Position numbers and translations under genes: made by a program
The notes under the pieces: generated by a model
What the model was told of the DNA's origin: nothing
The model's input: the letters and a program-made list of their open reading frames with translations, nothing else
Databases searched by the model: none
Shown: one piece after another, positions 5,736 through 8,754 of the stretch
How the letters are laid out: every line of letters starts with the position of its first letter
How positions within the stretch are numbered: the stretch's first letter is position 1
DNA from: Pseudomonadota bacterium
GTDB lineage: Bacteria > Pseudomonadota > Alphaproteobacteria > Rhizobiales > Rhizobiaceae
Direction: 5' to 3'
Assembly (NCBI GenBank): GCA_023428515.1
Contig: JAEYXI010000349.1
Location: forward strand, 1 to 8,754
Length of the DNA stretch: 8,754 nt

Positions 5736-6344
5736 GTGAACACGGTTTTCGACGAGCTGCTTTCGGGCGTGAAAAGTTTCCTCGCCGGCTTCGATGACCG
5801 GGACGCCCGGAGCTTCACCGCCGGCGTCGACTGGTCGATGCCGGCCCGCACGCTGAGCCCTCGTCCCTTGCCGTGCCTCGTCCATCTCGACCGCGCGGCG
5901 GCCATCGCCGGTGCAGGAAGCCAGCCGCTCGTGCGCTTCCTCCGCGATCACGCGGCCGACTTCCACTGGGGCCAGACCTACACATCGGCCGATTTCGGCG
6001 AAAACTTCATCGATAATTACGGCTGGCTGGAAGTCTTCGGCACGCGCGGCCATTTCGCCAGCGACACGATCGCTGGCGGTTTTCTCATCCTCGGGCCGCA
6101 CATCGAATATCCCGACCATCATCACGTCGCCGAGGAGCTCTACATTCCGCTCACCGGCGCCACCGAATGGCGCATGGACGATCAGCCATGGCGGCGACGC
6201 GCCGCCGGTGAAATCATCCACCACGCCTCCAATGTCAGCCACGCGATGCGTACTGGCTCCGAGCCGCTGCTCGCCTTTTACCTGTGGCGCGGCGGGCCGC
6301 TTGCCGCCCGCTCGACTGTCACCGGCACCGCGGGCCAGGCGTGA
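5736..6344 (+). CDS. Dimethylsulfoniopropionate-lyase-like cupin (DLL superfamily)
   Basis: The 202-residue protein has a helical N-terminal part (about 1-75) and a C-terminal single cupin barrel (about 95-190). The first cupin motif reads HHHVAEELYIPLTG: His128-x-His130-x3-Glu134-x-Tyr136-x4-Gly141. The His-x3-Glu-x-Tyr spacing is the same as that of the metal ligands I recall for DddQ (H125, E129, Y131). A second motif supplies His162, His163 and His169 in IIHHASNVSHAMRT, about where the fourth DddQ ligand lies. DddQ, DddL and DddW cleave DMSP to dimethyl sulfide and acrylate, but many members of this superfamily have no proven DMSP activity, so the substrate is open. The start is GTG at 5736, with GAGG (5728-5731) 4 bases before it; no ATG occurs before residue 35. 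The stop is 2 bases from the cobQ ATG, implying co-translation. Confidence 0.8.
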   Translation: MNTVFDELLSGVKSFLAGFDDRDARSFTAGVDWSMPARTLSPRPLPCLVHLDRAAAIAGAGSQPLVRFLRDHAADFHWGQTYTSADFGENFIDNYGWLEVFGTRGHFASDTIAGGFLILGPHIEYPDHHHVAEELYIPLTGATEWRMDDQPWRRRAAGEIIHHASNVSHAMRTGSEPLLAFYLWRGGPLAARSTVTGTAGQA

Positions 6345-6346
6345 CG

Positions 6347-7816
6347 ATGGCGCGCGCGATCATGCTCCAGGGCACCGGCTCGGATGTCGGCAAGACGGTA
6401 CTCGTCGCCGGCCTCTGCCGCGCCGCGAAAATCCGCGGCATGAGCGTGCGTCCCTTCAAGCCGCAGAACATGTCGAACAATGCCGCCGTCGCCGACCTGC
6501 CCGGCCAACAAGGCGGCGGCGAGATCGGCCGCGCGCAATGGCTGCAGGCCATCGCCTGCGGCGTTGCGCCCTCCATCCATATGAACCCGGTGCTGCTCAA
6601 GCCGCAAAGCGACATCGGCAGCCAGGTGGTCGTGCAAGGCAAGGTTTTCGGGCAAGCCAAGGCACGCGACTACCAGACCCTCAAGGGACGGCTGATGGAA
6701 GCGGTGCTCGACTCCTGGGAAAAAATCGGGGAGGGGGCTGATCTCGTCATCGTGGAGGGCGCCGGCTCGCCGGCCGAGATCAACCTTCGCCCGCGCGACA
6801 TCGCCAATATGGGTTTTGCCACCAGGGCAAACGTTCCGGTAGTCCTCGTCGGCGACATCGACCGCGGCGGCGTCATCGCCTCAGTCGCCGGCACGCATCT
6901 CATCCTGCCCGAAGAGGACCGCAGGATGATCGTCGGCTACCTCATCAACAAGTTCCGCGGCGACGTTTCGTTGTTCGACGATGGGCTGGCGGCGATCGAA
7001 AAGTTCACCGGCTGGCGCTCTTTCGGCGTCGTGCCCTGGCTGCATGCCGCGGCGCTCCTGCCGTCGGAGGATTCGGTCGTGCTCGAACGCCTCGCGTCCG
7101 GAAAGGCCCGTGCGCTGAAGGTCGCCGTGCCGATGCTGTCGCGCATCGCCAATTTCGACGATCTCGACCCGCTGAAGGCCGAGCCCGAGGTGGAAGTGGT
7201 CTTCGTCCCGCCGGGCCGCCCACTGCCGGAAGATGCCGGCCTTGTCGTCATCCCCGGCTCCAAGTCGACCATTGCCGATCTCCTCGACTTCTGCCGCAAC
7301 GGTTGGGATCAGGACCTCGCCGCGCACCGCCGGCGCGGCGGCCACGTTGTCGGCATTTGTGGCGGCTACCAAATGCTCGGCCGCGTCGTTCGCGACCCTG
7401 ACGGCATCGAGGGCAAGGTCACCGAGAGCGAAGGGCTCGGCCTGCTCGACATCGAGACGGTGATGGAGCCTGAAAAGACGGTGCGCAACGTCACGGCGCG
7501 CTCGGTCGCCTTCGACCTGCCGCTCGACGGCTACGAGATCCATTTGGGACGCACGACCGGTCCTGACTGCCTGCGTCCGACGTCCGTGATCAATGGCGTC
7601 GAGGACGGCGCCACCTCAGCCGACGGCAAGGTGTTTGGCACGTATATGCACGGCCTGTTCGGCGCCGATGCCTTCCGCCAGAAATTCCTCGAAAGCCTGG
7701 GCGTCAGGGGAGGCGGCATAGACTACCGCGCCGAGGTCGAACGCGCGCTCGACGAACTCGCCGCCCATCTCGAAAAGCACCTCGACTGCGACGCCATCTT
7801 CGCCGCTGCGCGATAG
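6347..7816 (+). CDS. cobQ: Cobyric acid synthase (adenosylcobyric acid synthase, glutamine-hydrolysing)
   Basis: The 489-residue enzyme amidates the b, d, e and g carboxylates of adenosylcobyrinic acid a,c-diamide, using glutamine and ATP, in cobalamin synthesis. The N-terminal ATP-binding domain has the modified P-loop GTGSDVGKT (9-17), KPQNMSNN (38-45), VEGAGSPAEINL (136-147) and VGDIDRGGVIAS (168-179). The C-terminal class I-like glutamine amidotransferase domain has the nucleophile Cys338 in GICGGYQMLG and His435 in GTYMHGLF. Length is normal and both domains look intact. I prefer the ATG at 6347, which begins the canonical MARAIMLQGTGSDVGKT. An in-frame GTG at 6341 overlaps the TGA of the upstream cupin gene and is a possible alternative. 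The ribosome binding site is weak (AGG at 6337-6339), so translation probably depends on the upstream cupin gene. No other cobalamin gene and no B12 riboswitch is visible here. Confidence 0.96.
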   Translation: MARAIMLQGTGSDVGKTVLVAGLCRAAKIRGMSVRPFKPQNMSNNAAVADLPGQQGGGEIGRAQWLQAIACGVAPSIHMNPVLLKPQSDIGSQVVVQGKVFGQAKARDYQTLKGRLMEAVLDSWEKIGEGADLVIVEGAGSPAEINLRPRDIANMGFATRANVPVVLVGDIDRGGVIASVAGTHLILPEEDRRMIVGYLINKFRGDVSLFDDGLAAIEKFTGWRSFGVVPWLHAAALLPSEDSVVLERLASGKARALKVAVPMLSRIANFDDLDPLKAEPEVEVVFVPPGRPLPEDAGLVVIPGSKSTIADLLDFCRNGWDQDLAAHRRRGGHVVGICGGYQMLGRVVRDPDGIEGKVTESEGLGLLDIETVMEPEKTVRNVTARSVAFDLPLDGYEIHLGRTTGPDCLRPTSVINGVEDGATSADGKVFGTYMHGLFGADAFRQKFLESLGVRGGGIDYRAEVERALDELAAHLEKHLDCDAIFAAAR

Positions 7817-7850
7817 ACGGAAGCATGCCGGACGGCATCGAATCGTCTAT
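7813..7850 (+). repeat. Interrupted palindrome across the cobQ stop codon
   Basis: ATAGACG (7813-7819) and CGTCTAT (7844-7850) form an outer 7-bp stem. ATGCC (7825-7829) and GGCAT (7834-7838) form an inner 5-bp stem with a GGAC loop, separated from the outer stem by a 5x5 internal loop. It includes the cobQ TAG and ends 10 bases before the ATG of the next gene. No T-run follows. It may shape translation of the downstream gene or protect the cobQ message end. Confidence 0.45.
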
Positions 7851-7860
7851 GACTTGAGAC

Positions 7861-8541
7861 ATGGCAGAAGTGACGCTCTACGCGCCGGTGAAGAAATTCC
7901 TGGAAAGCCTGGATTTCGTCGTCAAAGGCGAGATCGGCAATTGTGACGTGGTCGGCCTTCGCGAAGGTGAGCCACCGGTTCTGGTCATCTGCGAACTCAA
8001 GATGCAGTTCAACCTGGAACTGGTGTTGCAGGCAGTCGACCGCGCCAGCGCCTGCGACGAGGTCTGGCTGGCCGCCGCCATGTCGGCCCGCGGAAAAGGC
8101 CGCGAGCATGACCGCCGGTTCAGGACACTTTGCCGGCGGCTTGGTTTCGGCCTTCTCGGCGTCACGTCGCGCGGCGAGGTGGAACTGCTGCTCAGCCCGG
8201 CGGCGCCGGCGCCGCGCCGCGATCCCCGGCTGCGGTCGCGGCTTGTCAACGAACACCGGCGCCGGCGCGGCGATCCCGCCGTCGGCGGCAGCACGCGCTC
8301 GCCGGTCATGACGGCCTATCGCCAGGACGCGCTGGCTTGCGCCGCGGCAATGGCGGAGGGGCCGAGACGCCCGCGAGACTTGACCGGCTTTACGCCCCGC
8401 GCGGGTAAGATCCTGCTCGACAACGTCTATGGCTGGTTCGACCGCGCCGAGCGCGGCATCTACGTGCTGACCGACGCCGGGCACGCCGCGCTCAAGCGCT
8501 GGCCGCAGCAGCCGCAGGATCTAAACACCGTGGCGCCATAG
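7861..8541 (+). CDS. DUF2161 family protein, putative PD-(D/E)XK-type phosphodiesterase
   Basis: The 226-residue protein matches my recollection of the DUF2161 family. The N-terminal domain (about 1-110) reads LYAPVKKFLES, then KGEIGNCDVVGL, then PVLVICELKMQFNLELVLQAVDR. Asp29 and the Glu45-x-Lys47 pair have the spacing of a PD-(D/E)XK nuclease core, with Gln57 in the following helix as a typical extra residue. A low-complexity Arg/Pro/Ala linker (about 112-148) follows. A C-terminal segment (about 150-213: RPRDLTGFTPRAGKILLDNVYGWFDRAERGIYVLTDAGHAAL cut at intervals by helices) looks like a winged-helix domain. Nuclease activity has not been shown for the family as far as I know, so function is inferred from fold. 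It starts 44 bases after cobQ on the same strand, with only a weak GAG-type ribosome binding site, and may be co-transcribed. There is no partner methylase or toxin-antitoxin companion beside it. Confidence 0.8.
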   Translation: MAEVTLYAPVKKFLESLDFVVKGEIGNCDVVGLREGEPPVLVICELKMQFNLELVLQAVDRASACDEVWLAAAMSARGKGREHDRRFRTLCRRLGFGLLGVTSRGEVELLLSPAAPAPRRDPRLRSRLVNEHRRRRGDPAVGGSTRSPVMTAYRQDALACAAAMAEGPRRPRDLTGFTPRAGKILLDNVYGWFDRAERGIYVLTDAGHAALKRWPQQPQDLNTVAP

Positions 8542-8546
8542 CGACG

Positions 8547-8691
8547 CCGACGACAGTCGGATCACATGATCGTGCGGGCCATCGCTCGCCAATCGGTCCG
8601 CCACGATCGAACTGTACGACGCTACCAGACTTGAAGGATTCTGATGCATGGCAGCGTTGCCACACGCACTTCTGTGTTGCAATGCAGCATG
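8547..8691. other. Structured intergenic region with three hairpins
   Basis: The 190 bases after the DUF2161 stop hold no credible gene but three possible stem-loops. CCGAC/GTCGG (8547-8551 with 8556-8560) has a GACA loop. GATCGTG-CGG (8568-8577) pairs with CCG-C-CACGATC (8598-8608) with one bulged base. A long imperfect hairpin spans 8647-8691, with 15 Watson-Crick pairs, one G-U, two mismatches and one bulge around the loop GCACTTCT (8666-8673). No T-run follows any of them. The region could be a regulatory leader of the next gene or encode a small RNA. Confidence 0.45.
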
Positions 8692-8731
8692 AGGGCACCT
8701 AGGTATCTCCACAATCAGATACGAGGCTCCG

Positions 8732-8754
8732 ATGAGCGAAGACTGGAATACGAA
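8732..8754 (+). CDS. Possible start of a further gene, cut by the window edge
   Basis: An ATG at 8732 opens a frame reading MSEDWNT up to the window end. GAGG (8723-8726) lies 5 bases before it, a good ribosome binding site, and the preceding 190-bp spacer leaves room for a promoter. Only seven codons are visible, so no function can be given. Confidence 0.4.

Noticed and set aside
5911..6741. Open frame of 276 codons on the plus strand across the cupin/cobQ junction
   Set aside because: It overlaps two real genes in another frame, and its translation is Arg/Pro/Ser-rich nonsense typical of a shifted frame.
6881..7543. Open frame of 220 codons on the minus strand inside cobQ
   Set aside because: It is antisense to conserved cobQ motifs, has no convincing start signal and no domain.
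1..8754. Mobile element, phage, CRISPR or defence island
   Set aside because: No transposase, integrase, repeat-spacer array, target-site duplications or tRNA-associated junctions were seen; all genes share a similar codon style.

Overview
The window looks like chromosomal DNA of an alphaproteobacterium, most likely a rhizobial genus of the Mesorhizobium/Phyllobacteriaceae type. Signs are the high G+C content with strong third-position G/C bias, an Omp25/RopB-type small porin, a rhizobial-type CobQ, a DUF2161 protein and a DMSP-lyase-like cupin. This is inferred from protein character; no rRNA or other taxonomic marker is present. I see no insertion sequence, phage gene, tRNA, rRNA, CRISPR array or integration site, so this reads as ordinary, well-kept housekeeping and catabolic DNA.

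Layout from left to right. (1) 1-195 is a leader with a good ribosome binding site. (2) 196-1575 (+) encodes a class III PLP aminotransferase close to putrescine/omega-amino acid:pyruvate transaminases. (3) It converges on a small outer-membrane beta-barrel protein (1699-2379, -), whose intrinsic terminator lies at 1641-1665. (4) A divergent spacer leads to a small protein of unknown function (2637-3149, +). (5) 3150-3428 is gene-free and rich in hairpins, with a probable minus-strand terminator. (6) Two minus-strand genes follow: 3-hydroxyisobutyrate dehydrogenase (mmsB, 3429-4313) and an isobutyryl-CoA-dehydrogenase-like acyl-CoA dehydrogenase (4444-5622). They are separated by a spacer carrying an imperfect inverted repeat. 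(7) A 113-bp divergent spacer holds a 13-bp hairpin. (8) A DMSP-lyase-like cupin (5736-6344, +) is followed after 2 bp by cobyric acid synthase cobQ (6347-7816, +), and then by a DUF2161 PD-(D/E)XK-like protein (7861-8541, +). (9) The right end is a strongly structured 190-nt spacer and the first codons of a possible further gene (8732 onward).

Functionally, the acyl-CoA dehydrogenase and mmsB carry out two separate steps of valine catabolism: isobutyryl-CoA to methacrylyl-CoA, and 3-hydroxyisobutyrate to methylmalonate semialdehyde. The intermediate hydratase and hydrolase, and the mmsA dehydrogenase, are not in the window. The cupin, cobQ and DUF2161 genes probably share a transcript but have no obvious shared pathway. 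The best candidates for something undescribed are the DMSP-lyase-like cupin coupled to cobalamin synthesis and the structured non-coding spacers (5678-5711 and 8547-8691). None of these amounts to a clear new system from sequence alone.
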